A DNA stretch of 64,000 bases from Roseomonas fluvialis (GTDB lineage: Bacteria > Pseudomonadota > Alphaproteobacteria > Acetobacterales > Acetobacteraceae), in assembly GCF_022846615.1 (NCBI RefSeq), contig NZ_AP025637.1, positions 682,001 to 746,000 of the forward strand, read 5' to 3'. The notes beneath the pieces were generated by a model. The model searched no databases, was not told the DNA's origin, and saw only the letters and a program-made list of their open reading frames with translations. A program made the position numbers and the translations under genes. Of this stretch, positions 51,986 through 59,358 are shown one piece after another. Every line of letters starts with the position of its first letter. Positions within the stretch are counted from its first letter, which is position 1.

Positions 51986-52459
51986 CTACTCCTCCATGCG
52001 GTAGCGGAAGTCGCAATGCGTCGCCCCGCCCATGATGGTCTGCGTGCGTTCGAGCTTCAGCTTCGGGTCGTAGCCCTCGCAGAAGGCGCCGTCGCGGTTG
52101 CAGGACAGCACGGCGCCGAGTTCGGCGATGCCCATGGCCTTGTACATCTCGGCATAGCGGCAGCGCGTGACGTTGAAGTCGTAATGCGTCGCGTCCTTGC
52201 GCAGCGTGTCGATCCGCAGCGCATCGCCTTTGGTCCAGAGCGGCTGCAGGGCGATGAAGTGTTCGAGCGAGGGCTGTCCGCCGGGTCCTTCCTTCGCCAT
52301 CTCGGCCGCGGTGGATTTCGCCAGCTTGACCACGGCGCGTGACAGGATGGCCTTGGCGCGTTCCGCGCCGAGCTCGGCGGCCATTTCCTCATAGATGCCC
52401 TTGGCGAAGGCGGCCTCGATGCGGCGCTGCTCGAGAATGCCCAGGCGTTCATCGGACAT
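51986..52459 (-). CDS. L-2-amino-thiazoline-4-carboxylic acid hydrolase family protein
   Basis: 157 residues matching this family in size and pattern: an alpha-helical start (IEAAFAKGIYEEMAAELG), then NVTRCRYAEMYKAMGIAELG and the end CEGYDPKLKLERTQTIMGG-ATHCDFRY, with conserved cysteines. In Pseudomonas the named enzyme opens ATC to N-carbamoyl-cysteine, but many relatives have other or unknown roles. Its ribosome-binding site GGAGG (52471-52467) lies in the 3' arm of a terminator-like hairpin, seven bases from the ATG, which suggests control at this point. Confidence 0.82.
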   Translation of the reverse strand: MSDERLGILEQRRIEAAFAKGIYEEMAAELGAERAKAILSRAVVKLAKSTAAEMAKEGPGGQPSLEHFIALQPLWTKGDALRIDTLRKDATHYDFNVTRCRYAEMYKAMGIAELGAVLSCNRDGAFCEGYDPKLKLERTQTIMGGATHCDFRYRMEE

Positions 52460-52460
52460 G

Positions 52461-52497
52461 AAAAAGCCTCCCCACCGGTGGTCCCGGCGGGGAGGCT
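52461..52497 (-). terminator. Terminator hairpin that also contains the next gene's ribosome-binding site
   Basis: On the minus strand AGCCTCCCC (52497-52489) pairs with GGGGAGGCT (52473-52465), with further CCGG/CCGG pairing in the loop, followed by a T run to 52461. It ends the lipoprotein transcript. The 3' arm holds GGAGG at the right distance from the ATG at 52459, so folding would also hide that ribosome-binding site. Confidence 0.8.
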
Positions 52498-52526
52498 ATA
52501 TCGGTGCAGCGGCGGCGGCGAGCGGC

Positions 52527-52922
52527 TTACTGCGCGTAAAGCCCGCGGTTCGTCACCACGATGCGGCTGGCCCGGCAGATGTCGACCCGGCGCAGTTCCG
52601 CCGCCCCGCCACCGTTCCAGGTGATGCGGAAATCGTACAGGCCGGCATTGGCCGCGCGTGCGTTCCACACGCCGCCGACCGGGATCATGGCCTGGCCGAG
52701 CTGGTCCACGCCCCAGTCGTTGCGGCTGGCATGGCTGTACTGCAGCGAGAAGACAGGCCGGGACGAATTGTTCACCACCTGGAAGCGCGTGTCGCAGACT
52801 GGCGCCATCGGCTGCGGCGCAATCGCGACGGGCTGCGGCACATACACTGTCTGCGGCGCGCAGGCCGACACGGCGGCAGCGCCCATGACGGCGAACAGGG
52901 CAAGGATCTTGCGGCGAATCAT
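52527..52922 (-). CDS. Small lipoprotein, YcfL/DUF1425-like
   Basis: 131 residues. The signal peptide MIRRKILALFAVMGAAAVSAC gives a lipidated cysteine at about 21. A proline-rich linker is followed by a beta-sandwich: DTRFQVVNNSSRPVFSLQYSHA, WNARAANAGLYDFRITWNGG, RRVDICRASRIVVTN. The NNSSRPV strand recalls YcfL/DUF1425-type lipoproteins, but the match is weak. ATG at 52922 is chosen because it starts the signal peptide. A terminator hairpin lies 30 bases after the stop. Confidence 0.7.
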   Translation of the reverse strand: MIRRKILALFAVMGAAAVSACAPQTVYVPQPVAIAPQPMAPVCDTRFQVVNNSSRPVFSLQYSHASRNDWGVDQLGQAMIPVGGVWNARAANAGLYDFRITWNGGGAAELRRVDICRASRIVVTNRGLYAQ

Positions 52923-53082
52923 CAAGTGCTCTCCCGGCGGTGACGCGGCGCGCCACCCGGCCCGCCTCATGTTTCCCGATGCGACGGTATGCAACCAGGG
53001 TTACGCGGGCAAGATGCCACGGGCTTGCGCGGCGGTGCGTGGCCATGGTGGTCTGAAGAGCTTCGCAGGCGGGGTCGGGTGC

Positions 53083-53925
53083 ATGACGATCGGGCAGTGG
53101 TTCAGCTTCCGCGGGCGGATCGGCCGCAAGACGTTCTGGCTTGGCTACGTGGTGCCGATCTTCGTGGCGAGCATCGTGGCGAATGCGCTGGACCTGGCGT
53201 TGGGCCTGGCGCCGGAAGTCATGGCCGATGCGGTGCCGGCGGATGCGATGTCGGTGGCGCCGATCAGCGGCGTGGTATCGCTGCTGTCGCTCTGGCCAAT
53301 GCTCGCGGGCACCATCAAGCGGCTGCACGACAGGAACCGAACGGGCTGGTGGATCGGTGCCTTCTACCTCGTGAGTGCGGCCGTCGGGGTGATCGCCTTT
53401 GCGATGCTCGCCGGCGTGCTGGTGGGCATGTACGAGATGCGCCGCGACGGGGTCGCGCCGGAACTCGCGCCGGCCGCGATCCTGGTGCTGCTGGCGGCGG
53501 GCTTGGTGGTCCTCGGCTTCGCCCTGTGGCTGTTCATCGAGACCGGCTTCCTGCGCGGAACGCTCGGGCCGAACCGCTTTGGCCCTGACCCGTTGGGTGG
53601 TGCGGGCGGCCCGCAATGGCAGCCGGGTACGCCGCCCCAGGGCTGGCAGCCGCCGCAATGGCAGCCTCCGCCGCAGCAGGGCTGGCAGGCACCGCCGCAG
53701 GGTTGGCCGCCGCAGCAGGGGCAAGGGGCGCCGCCGCCTGGCTATGGCGCCCCGCCCCCAGGATACGGGCAGCCTCCGCCCGGCTATGGCCAGCCTCCAC
53801 CCGGCTATGGACAGCCCCCGCCTGGGTATGGGCAGCCCTCGCCCGGCTATGGGCAGCCACCGCCGCAGGGCCCCTGGACGGGGCCTGGGCGCGGCGGGAG
53901 CGTGCCGCCGGTGCGGCGCGACTGA
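53083..53925 (+). CDS. DUF805 membrane protein with a PPGYGQ-repeat tail
   Basis: 280 residues. The DUF805 domain (residues 1-165) begins TIGQWFSFRGRIGRKTFWLGY and has four membrane helices with the family motif GTIKRLHDRNRTGWW and ends FLRGTLGPNRFGPDPL. The last 110 residues are low-complexity: QPPQWQPPPQQGWQ, then about seven copies of PPPGYGQ (DNA repeats around 53730-53865). Such tails are disordered and often bind partners or aid membrane clustering. Function of DUF805 is unknown. Confidence 0.88.
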   Translation: MTIGQWFSFRGRIGRKTFWLGYVVPIFVASIVANALDLALGLAPEVMADAVPADAMSVAPISGVVSLLSLWPMLAGTIKRLHDRNRTGWWIGAFYLVSAAVGVIAFAMLAGVLVGMYEMRRDGVAPELAPAAILVLLAAGLVVLGFALWLFIETGFLRGTLGPNRFGPDPLGGAGGPQWQPGTPPQGWQPPQWQPPPQQGWQAPPQGWPPQQGQGAPPPGYGAPPPGYGQPPPGYGQPPPGYGQPPPGYGQPSPGYGQPPPQGPWTGPGRGGSVPPVRRD

Positions 53926-53930
53926 CGCGC

Positions 53931-53978
53931 GCGAGCAAATTCCGATCAGACGGGATCGTCTAATCGGAATCTGCTCGC
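53931..53978 (+). repeat. 48-nt inverted repeat between convergent genes
   Basis: Arms of 22 bases (53931-53952 and 53957-53978) match at 20 positions around a GGAT loop. The arms are less GC-rich than the surroundings (ATTCCGAT against ATCGGAAT). It begins five bases after the DUF805 stop and may end both convergent transcripts; no T run is present. Confidence 0.7.
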
Positions 53979-54029
53979 GAACGCAGGAGTGTGAGGCGCT
54001 GCCGCGAGCCAGGGCGAGCGGAAACGACC

Positions 54030-55424
54030 CTAGGCGGGGTCGACCGGCGAGGGCGGCGTGCCGGCCGCCTCGATGACGGCGCCGGCCTGCAGCAACAGGT
54101 CCTCGCGGTAGCGCCCCGCCAGGAGCTGCACGCCGACCGGCACCGTGCCGACCAGGCCGGTGGTCACGGTCAGGCCGGGCAGGCCCATCAGCGGCAGGCC
54201 CACCTGCGTGAGTTGCGCGTCGATGATGCGGCGGAAGGCTTCGGGGCTCTCGACATCCTCGTTGTCGCGGAACGGCAATTCGCCGGAGACCGGGGTGATT
54301 GCGACCGGGAAGCGTTCGAAGAATTCCATCCACTGGCGCACGAAGGTGGCGCGCTTCTGCAGCCCATCCATGAAGGCGTTGAGGTCCGGCTGCGGGCAGA
54401 GCGCTTCCATCTGCGCGAAGACGAAGCTGGCGTCGGGGTCGGCTTCGTGATGCAGGGCGGCGTTCATGCCGCGGCGGGATTCCGCCAGCCACAGCATGGC
54501 CTGCAACGCGGCGGGCTCGCGCAGCGGCGGGGTCTCGGCTTCCTCGATTGTCCAGCCGGCGGATTCGAGGCGGCGGGCGGCATCGCGCAGGGCGTCGGTG
54601 ACGGCGGGCTGCACCGCCATGCCATCGGGGTTGAGGCACAGCGCGGCGCGCTTGGGCGCGGGCGGGCCGTCCAGCGGCGCGCCGACCCACCAGGGGTCGC
54701 GGATGTCGCGTGCGGACATCGCGGCAAAGGCGAGCCCGACATCGGCGATGGTCCGCGCGATCGGCCCGCTGACCGCCATGAGCTGCCCGCCGATATGGCG
54801 CTCCGCGCCAGATGCATTCCAGGCCGGGATGCGCCCGAGCGTCGGCCGCAGCCCGTGCACGCCGCAGGCGTAGGCCGGGTAACGCACGGAGCCGCCGATA
54901 TCGGTGCCATGCGCGATGGCGCCGATGCCGGCGGTGACAGCGGCCGCCGCGCCGCCGGACGAACCGCCCGGCGTGATCGACGGATCGCGCGGGTTGCGCG
55001 TGTGGCCGTGCAGCGTGTTGCGGGTGAACCAGCGCAGCGAGAAAGCCGGCGTATTGGTGCGCCCGAGCAGCACCGCGCCGGCCTTGCGCAAATTGGCCAC
55101 GACCGGGCTGTCCTGTTGCGCGACCAGGTCCTTCTGCAAGCGCAGCCCGTTGGTGGTGGCGTAGCCCTGCTGGTCGGCATTCACCTTGATGGTGACGGGC
55201 ACGCCGGCGAGCGGGCCGGGGTTCTCGTTGCGCGCGAAGGCGGCGTCGATGGCGGTGGCCTGGGCCAGCACGTCCTCCGGCCGATGGTCCACCACGGCGT
55301 TGATGCGCGGGTTCGTGGCGTCGAGGCGGGCGAGGGCGTCGCGCGCGACCTCGGTGGCGGAGACTTGGCGGGCGCGGATGCGGGCCGCGAGGTCGGTGGC
55401 GGACAGGCGCCAGAGGTCGGTCAT
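54030..55424 (-). CDS. Amidase (amidase-signature family)
   Basis: 464 residues with the Ser-cisSer-Lys triad visible: K80 in VPVTIKVNAD, S155 in TPGGSSGGAA and S179 in GTDIGGSVRYPA. The full signature GGSSGG...GTDIGGS is intact and length is normal. These enzymes hydrolyse aliphatic or aryl amides. It lies downstream of the acyl-CoA dehydrogenase cluster on the same strand (59 bases after its last gene), so it could supply an acid to that pathway, though substrate is unknown. Confidence 0.92.
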   Translation of the reverse strand: MTDLWRLSATDLAARIRARQVSATEVARDALARLDATNPRINAVVDHRPEDVLAQATAIDAAFARNENPGPLAGVPVTIKVNADQQGYATTNGLRLQKDLVAQQDSPVVANLRKAGAVLLGRTNTPAFSLRWFTRNTLHGHTRNPRDPSITPGGSSGGAAAAVTAGIGAIAHGTDIGGSVRYPAYACGVHGLRPTLGRIPAWNASGAERHIGGQLMAVSGPIARTIADVGLAFAAMSARDIRDPWWVGAPLDGPPAPKRAALCLNPDGMAVQPAVTDALRDAARRLESAGWTIEEAETPPLREPAALQAMLWLAESRRGMNAALHHEADPDASFVFAQMEALCPQPDLNAFMDGLQKRATFVRQWMEFFERFPVAITPVSGELPFRDNEDVESPEAFRRIIDAQLTQVGLPLMGLPGLTVTTGLVGTVPVGVQLLAGRYREDLLLQAGAVIEAAGTPPSPVDPA

Positions 55425-55483
55425 GGATGCGTTCCGCGGCTGGTGGCGCGCGGATGGTCCCGCGCGCCACCGCCGTGGTCAAA

Positions 55484-56653
55484 TCAGCCGGGCAGCCCCA
55501 GCACGTTCTTGCTCAGGATGTTCCGCTGGATCTCGTTCGACCCGCCATAGATCGTCGCCGGGCGCGCCTGGATGTATTGCCCGGTCGGGTTGAGGTTGCG
55601 GTTGCCCTCCATGGGTTCCAGCAGCCCGGCATTCTCGCCGGCGATCTCCAGCATGGTGTCGGTGATGCGTTGGAAGAGTTCCGTCTGGAACAGCTTCAGC
55701 ATCGACACGTCGGGGCCGAGCGTTTCCCCGCGCCGCAGCTTGTCCACGAAGGAGCCATACAGCGACTTCAGGTCCTCGAGGTCCATCCGCAGCCGGCCGT
55801 AGCTCTCCTGGAAGGCCGGTTCCTCCCACATGCCCATGCGTTCCGCGAGCTGGCGCAGCCGCGCGAAGGCATAGGCCGAAAGCCGCGGCGAGCCGAGGTA
55901 GATGCGCTCGAAGGACAGCAGCGCCTTCGCCATGTCCCAGCCACGGTTCGGCGTACCGACCAGGTTGCGCGCGGGCACGCGGACATTGTCGAAGAACACC
56001 TCGCAGAATTCGTCATGGTACTCGAGGTTGATGATCGGCTTCACCGTGATGCCCGGCGTCGCCATGTCGACCAGCAGGAAGGAGATTCCCTCCTGCTTCT
56101 TCGCATTCTTGTCGGTGCGCACCAGCAGGAAGCACCAGTTGGCGTCCATCGCCAGCGTGGTCCAAATCTTCTGGCCGTTCACCACGTAGGTGTCGCCATC
56201 CAGCACGGCTTCGGTGCGCAGCGCGGCCAGGTCGGACCCGGCATTGGGTTCGGAATAGCCCTGGCACCAGATGTGCTCGCCGGACAGGATCTTCGGTAGG
56301 AATTCCTGCTGCTGCTCAGGCGTGCCGTGGTTGATCAGCAGCGGGCCGACCATGACGATGCCGTGGTCGTTGGTGCGCGCGCAGCCGTGGCGCTCGATCT
56401 CCTCGGTGAAGATGATCTGCTTGGCCGGCGACAGGCCCAGGCCGCCGAACTGGCGCGGCCAGCCGGGACACAGCCAGCCCTTCTCGGCCAGCTTGAAGTA
56501 CCAGGGCTTGTTCTCTTCCCAATGCAGGCGCTTGGGCGGGTTGCGGAGCTCGGCCGGGTAGTTGGATTCGATCCAGCGGCGCACATGCGTGCGGAAGGTC
56601 TCGTCATCCAGCAGGTTCAGGTCCTGCGGTTCGTTCGGGGTGATGGCGACCAT
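55484..56653 (-). CDS. Acyl-CoA dehydrogenase (larger subunit of a pair)
   Basis: 389 residues: WPRQFGGLGLSPAKQIIFTEEI, the FAD-binding CQGYSEPNAGSDLAAL, GQKIWTTLAMDANWCFLLVRT, and the C-terminal IYGGSNEIQRNIL. These are diagnostic of FAD-dependent acyl-CoA dehydrogenases, which introduce the alpha-beta double bond. A second, shorter acyl-CoA dehydrogenase is encoded two genes upstream; such pairs often form alpha2-beta2 enzymes for cyclic or branched acyl-CoAs (as in steroid side-chain degradation). Four bases separate it from the enoyl-CoA hydratase gene. Confidence 0.92.
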   Translation of the reverse strand: MVAITPNEPQDLNLLDDETFRTHVRRWIESNYPAELRNPPKRLHWEENKPWYFKLAEKGWLCPGWPRQFGGLGLSPAKQIIFTEEIERHGCARTNDHGIVMVGPLLINHGTPEQQQEFLPKILSGEHIWCQGYSEPNAGSDLAALRTEAVLDGDTYVVNGQKIWTTLAMDANWCFLLVRTDKNAKKQEGISFLLVDMATPGITVKPIINLEYHDEFCEVFFDNVRVPARNLVGTPNRGWDMAKALLSFERIYLGSPRLSAYAFARLRQLAERMGMWEEPAFQESYGRLRMDLEDLKSLYGSFVDKLRRGETLGPDVSMLKLFQTELFQRITDTMLEIAGENAGLLEPMEGNRNLNPTGQYIQARPATIYGGSNEIQRNILSKNVLGLPG

Positions 56654-56657
56654 CGGT

Positions 56658-57428
56658 TCAGCCTCCGGCGAAGTTCGGCTTGCGCTTTTCCAGGAACGCC
56701 GCGCGGCCTTCCTGGAAATCGCGCGTGGTGAACAGCAGGCCCTGGAAGGTGGCCTCGTCGGCGAGCGCTTCGTCCAGGCCCTCGGACAGGATCTTCTTCG
56801 TCAGTTCGATCGGCCCCGCGGCCTCGGCGGCGAGGAAGCGCGCCTTCTCGAGCGCGACTTCCAGCGCTTTGCCCGGGGGTGCGACGAAATCCACCAGGCC
56901 GATGCGCTCGCCTTCCGCCGCGCCCGTGACCTCATGGTAGAACAGGATGCGTCGCGCGCGGCCCACGCCCACGCGGCGCGGCAGGAACCACGGCAACCCC
57001 ATGTCCGACATCAGGCCGATCTTGTGAAAGCCTGCGACGAAGCGGGCATCCTCGGCGGCAACGACGGTGTCGCAGGCACAGGCCACGGCCATGCCGGCCC
57101 CCGCCGCCCAGCCTTCCACCGCCGCGACCAGCGGCTTCGCACCGCGCGCCATGAGCCGCACCAGGCGATGCGTGCGGCGCATCCGGTCGCGCCCATCCAG
57201 CGCGGTGCCGACATTCATGTTCGAGATGTCGCCGCCGGCGCAGAAGGTGCCGCCCGCGCCGGTGATGACGATGGCGCGCACGGCCTTGTCCTCGTGCGCG
57301 CGCTCGATCGCTTCCTCCAGCGCCTGGCGCACGCCGGGGCCGATCGCGTTCTTGCGCGACGGGTAGTCGATGGTGAGGATCAGGACGTTGCCGTCCAGCT
57401 CCTCGCGCACTTTGGCGGCGTCGCTCAT
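56658..57428 (-). CDS. Enoyl-CoA hydratase/isomerase family protein
   Basis: 256 residues of the crotonase fold: NVLILTIDYPSRKNAI, the oxyanion-hole loop ITGAGGTFCAGGDISNM, KPLVAAVEGWAAGAGMAVACAC and FHKIGLMSDMGLPWFLPRRVG, where the position used by catalytic glutamate in hydratases reads differently (SDMGL in place of the usual PGxGGTQRL segment). It may therefore be an isomerase or hydrolase of the family. The ATG overlaps the stop of the upstream dehydrogenase (ATGA). Confidence 0.9.
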   Translation of the reverse strand: MSDAAKVREELDGNVLILTIDYPSRKNAIGPGVRQALEEAIERAHEDKAVRAIVITGAGGTFCAGGDISNMNVGTALDGRDRMRRTHRLVRLMARGAKPLVAAVEGWAAGAGMAVACACDTVVAAEDARFVAGFHKIGLMSDMGLPWFLPRRVGVGRARRILFYHEVTGAAEGERIGLVDFVAPPGKALEVALEKARFLAAEAAGPIELTKKILSEGLDEALADEATFQGLLFTTRDFQEGRAAFLEKRKPNFAGG

Positions 57429-58495
57429 TCCACATCCTCCGGCGCCAGCGCCATGAATCGCCGCCGGTGCAACGTGGCTGACCCGTACTGGTTCATGATG
57501 ACCATGCCGCGGCGCAGATACAGCCCGACATCGTATTCATCCGTGTAGCCAATGCCGCCATGCAACTGGATGCATTGGCGCAGCACCAGCATCCCCGATT
57601 CCGCCGCGCGATGCTTCGCCTTGGACACCGCCGCCTGGCGCACCGCGCCGGTCGCGCCGGAATCCAGCACCGCGGCGGCGGATTCCACCGCGGCGCGCGT
57701 CAGCGCGATATGCACCTTCAGATCCGCCGCGCGGTGTTGCAGCGACTGGAAGGTGCCGATGATGCGGCCGAATTGCTGGCGCGTCCTCAGGTAGGCCAGC
57801 GTCATCTCGAAGGCGCGCTCCATCAGGCCGAGCATCAGGCCGGAGGTCGCGAGCGCGGCCTCGTCCAGCGCCTGCTCGATGACGGCGCCGACATCGTCGG
57901 CCACGCGTGTGGCGCGCGAGAGGTCGGCGCGCAACGTGCCGATGTTCCCGCCATCCATCGCCTTCTCGATCGTCACATCCGCGCCCGCGGCGGGCAGGGC
58001 GTGCAGCGCGATCCGGTTCGCCTCGCGCACCGGCAGCAGGAAGGTGTCCGCACCCGCCGCCATCGGGATGAAGACGCGCGGCGCATCCGGCGTGCCTGGC
58101 ACGGTGAGCGTATCGGCGCGTTCCTGCCAGGCGGTCAGTACCACCTTCTCGCCCGTGAGGGCTCCGCCGAGCAGCGCGGCGTCGTCGCCCGCGGCAAGCA
58201 GCCGCCCGGAGAGCATCGCCGGCACGAGCGGCTCCGGCGCCAGCCCTGCGCCGAGTTCCTCCGCCAAGGCGACCGCCTCGCTCATGCCCAGGCCGGCGCC
58301 GCCGGCTTCCTCCGGCACCGCCAGGCCAAACCAGCCCAGGGCACCCATCTCTGCGAAGACTGCGCGGTCAAAGCCTGTGGGCGTGAAGCGCAGCGCGCGC
58401 ACGCGCTTGCTGTCACCACCGCGCGGCGCGACGGCGCCGGCGCTGTCGCGGATCATGCGGATGGATTCGGTGCGGTCGTCGATCGCTGCGCTCAT
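57425..58495 (-). CDS. Acyl-CoA dehydrogenase (smaller subunit of a pair)
   Basis: 356 residues. It has GWFGLAVPEEAGGAGLGMSEAVALAEELG, then a reduced middle domain, and a C-terminal helical domain with RTRQQFGRIIGTFQSLQHRAADL, QLHGGIGYTDEYDVGLYLRR. The middle region lacks the usual TEPxxGSD FAD loop seen in the partner, which fits the small subunit of a heteromeric enzyme that shares FAD sites. It is coupled to the downstream hydratase gene. Confidence 0.9.
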   Translation of the reverse strand: MSAAIDDRTESIRMIRDSAGAVAPRGGDSKRVRALRFTPTGFDRAVFAEMGALGWFGLAVPEEAGGAGLGMSEAVALAEELGAGLAPEPLVPAMLSGRLLAAGDDAALLGGALTGEKVVLTAWQERADTLTVPGTPDAPRVFIPMAAGADTFLLPVREANRIALHALPAAGADVTIEKAMDGGNIGTLRADLSRATRVADDVGAVIEQALDEAALATSGLMLGLMERAFEMTLAYLRTRQQFGRIIGTFQSLQHRAADLKVHIALTRAAVESAAAVLDSGATGAVRQAAVSKAKHRAAESGMLVLRQCIQLHGGIGYTDEYDVGLYLRRGMVIMNQYGSATLHRRRFMALAPEDVE

Positions 58496-58512
58496 CGTTT
58501 CCTCTCAAATGC

Positions 58513-58532
58513 CCGGGGGTTCATGCCCCCGG
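58513..58532 (-). terminator. Hairpin between scoB-like and acyl-CoA dehydrogenase genes
   Basis: A 7-bp GC stem (58513-58519 with 58526-58532) with a short loop lies in the 57-base gap within the gene cluster. It may weaken or stabilise the transcript. No T run on the minus strand. Confidence 0.4.
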
Positions 58533-58552
58533 TGCCCTGTCGTGCCGCCGCG

Positions 58553-59194
58553 TCACTGCGTGTGCAGCACCGCACCCGACGCAGCTTGCGCATCCTCAAG
58601 CGACACCCCCGGCGCCAGGTCCACGACGACGAAGCCCTTGTCGGGCGACACGTCGAAGACGCCGAGGTTGGTGTAGACGCGCTTCACCGCCGACGGCGTG
58701 GTCAGCGGGTAGCCGCAGCGCTCCACCAGCTTCGGGCGGCCATCCTTGGTGGTGTGCTCCATGATGACCCAGAGCCGCTTCGCCCCGGCGCCGAGGTCCA
58801 TCGCACCACCGACGGCCGGCGCGGTGTCGTTCTCGCTGGTCGCCCAGTTCGCGATGTCGCCGTTCTGCGCGACCTCGAAGGCGCCGAGCACGCACAGGTC
58901 GATATGCCCGCCGCGGATCATCGCGAAGGAATCCGCGTGGTGGCAGTACGACCCGCCCGCACGCAGCGTGACCGCCTGCTTGCCGGCGTTCACCAGCCAG
59001 GGGTCCACCTTGTCCGGCGCCGGCGCGGGACCCATGCCGAGGATGCCGTTCTCGGAATGCAGAATCACCTCGCGATCCAAAGGCACATAGTCGCCGACCA
59101 TGGTCGGGATGCCGATGCCGAGGTTGACGTACCAGCCCTCGGGGATGTCGTGCGCCAGGCGCGCGGCCATGGCCTTGCGGTCGAAGCCCTGCAT
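58553..59194 (-). CDS. 3-oxoacid CoA-transferase, subunit B
   Basis: 213 residues: LAHDIPEGWYVNLGIGIPTMV, then the catalytic glutamate E48 in ILHSENGILGMGP, and KPKLVERCGYPLTT with LGVFDVSPDKGFVVVDL. This is the beta subunit of family I CoA-transferases (ScoB/AtoA/PcaJ), whose glutamate carries CoA between succinyl-CoA or acetyl-CoA and a 3-oxoacid. The alpha subunit gene is directly upstream; the 163-base gap between them carries two tandem repeats. ATG at 59194 follows AAAGGAGGA. Confidence 0.92.
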   Translation of the reverse strand: MQGFDRKAMAARLAHDIPEGWYVNLGIGIPTMVGDYVPLDREVILHSENGILGMGPAPAPDKVDPWLVNAGKQAVTLRAGGSYCHHADSFAMIRGGHIDLCVLGAFEVAQNGDIANWATSENDTAPAVGGAMDLGAGAKRLWVIMEHTTKDGRPKLVERCGYPLTTPSAVKRVYTNLGVFDVSPDKGFVVVDLAPGVSLEDAQAASGAVLHTQ

Positions 59195-59214
59195 GGAATC
59201 CTCCTTTCGTTCGA

Positions 59215-59280
59215 CCATCCGATTCACGCCTCCGGGTGCTTGGGCCTCCCGGCCCTGCGCCCTGCGGCGATCGGATGGAT
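59215..59280. repeat. 66-nt repeat unit A between CoA-transferase subunit genes
   Basis: Matches the unit at 59293-59358 at 55 of 66 positions without gaps. Its ends are inverted (CCATCCGATTCACGCC at left, GGCGATCGGATGG at right), so each unit can fold into a long hairpin. Confidence 0.75.
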
Positions 59281-59292
59281 GCCCATCCTGTG

Positions 59293-59358
59293 CCATCCGG
59301 TTCACGCCTGCGGGTGCTCGGCCCTCGCGACCCCGCGCCCGCTGGCGATCGAATGGAT
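59293..59358. repeat. 66-nt repeat unit B between CoA-transferase subunit genes
   Basis: Second unit of the pair, 78 bases from the first. Its right end reaches the last base of the alpha subunit stop codon, so the repeat abuts the coding sequence. Confidence 0.75.

Noticed and set aside
53730..53865. Short tandem DNA repeats that could suggest a CRISPR array
   Set aside because: They are in-frame PPPGYGQ codons within DUF805 without spacers of unique sequence.
52057..55482. Very long minus-strand frame crossing the amidase, DUF805 and lipoprotein genes
   Set aside because: It overlaps four real genes and includes an antisense reading of the PPGYGQ repeats.
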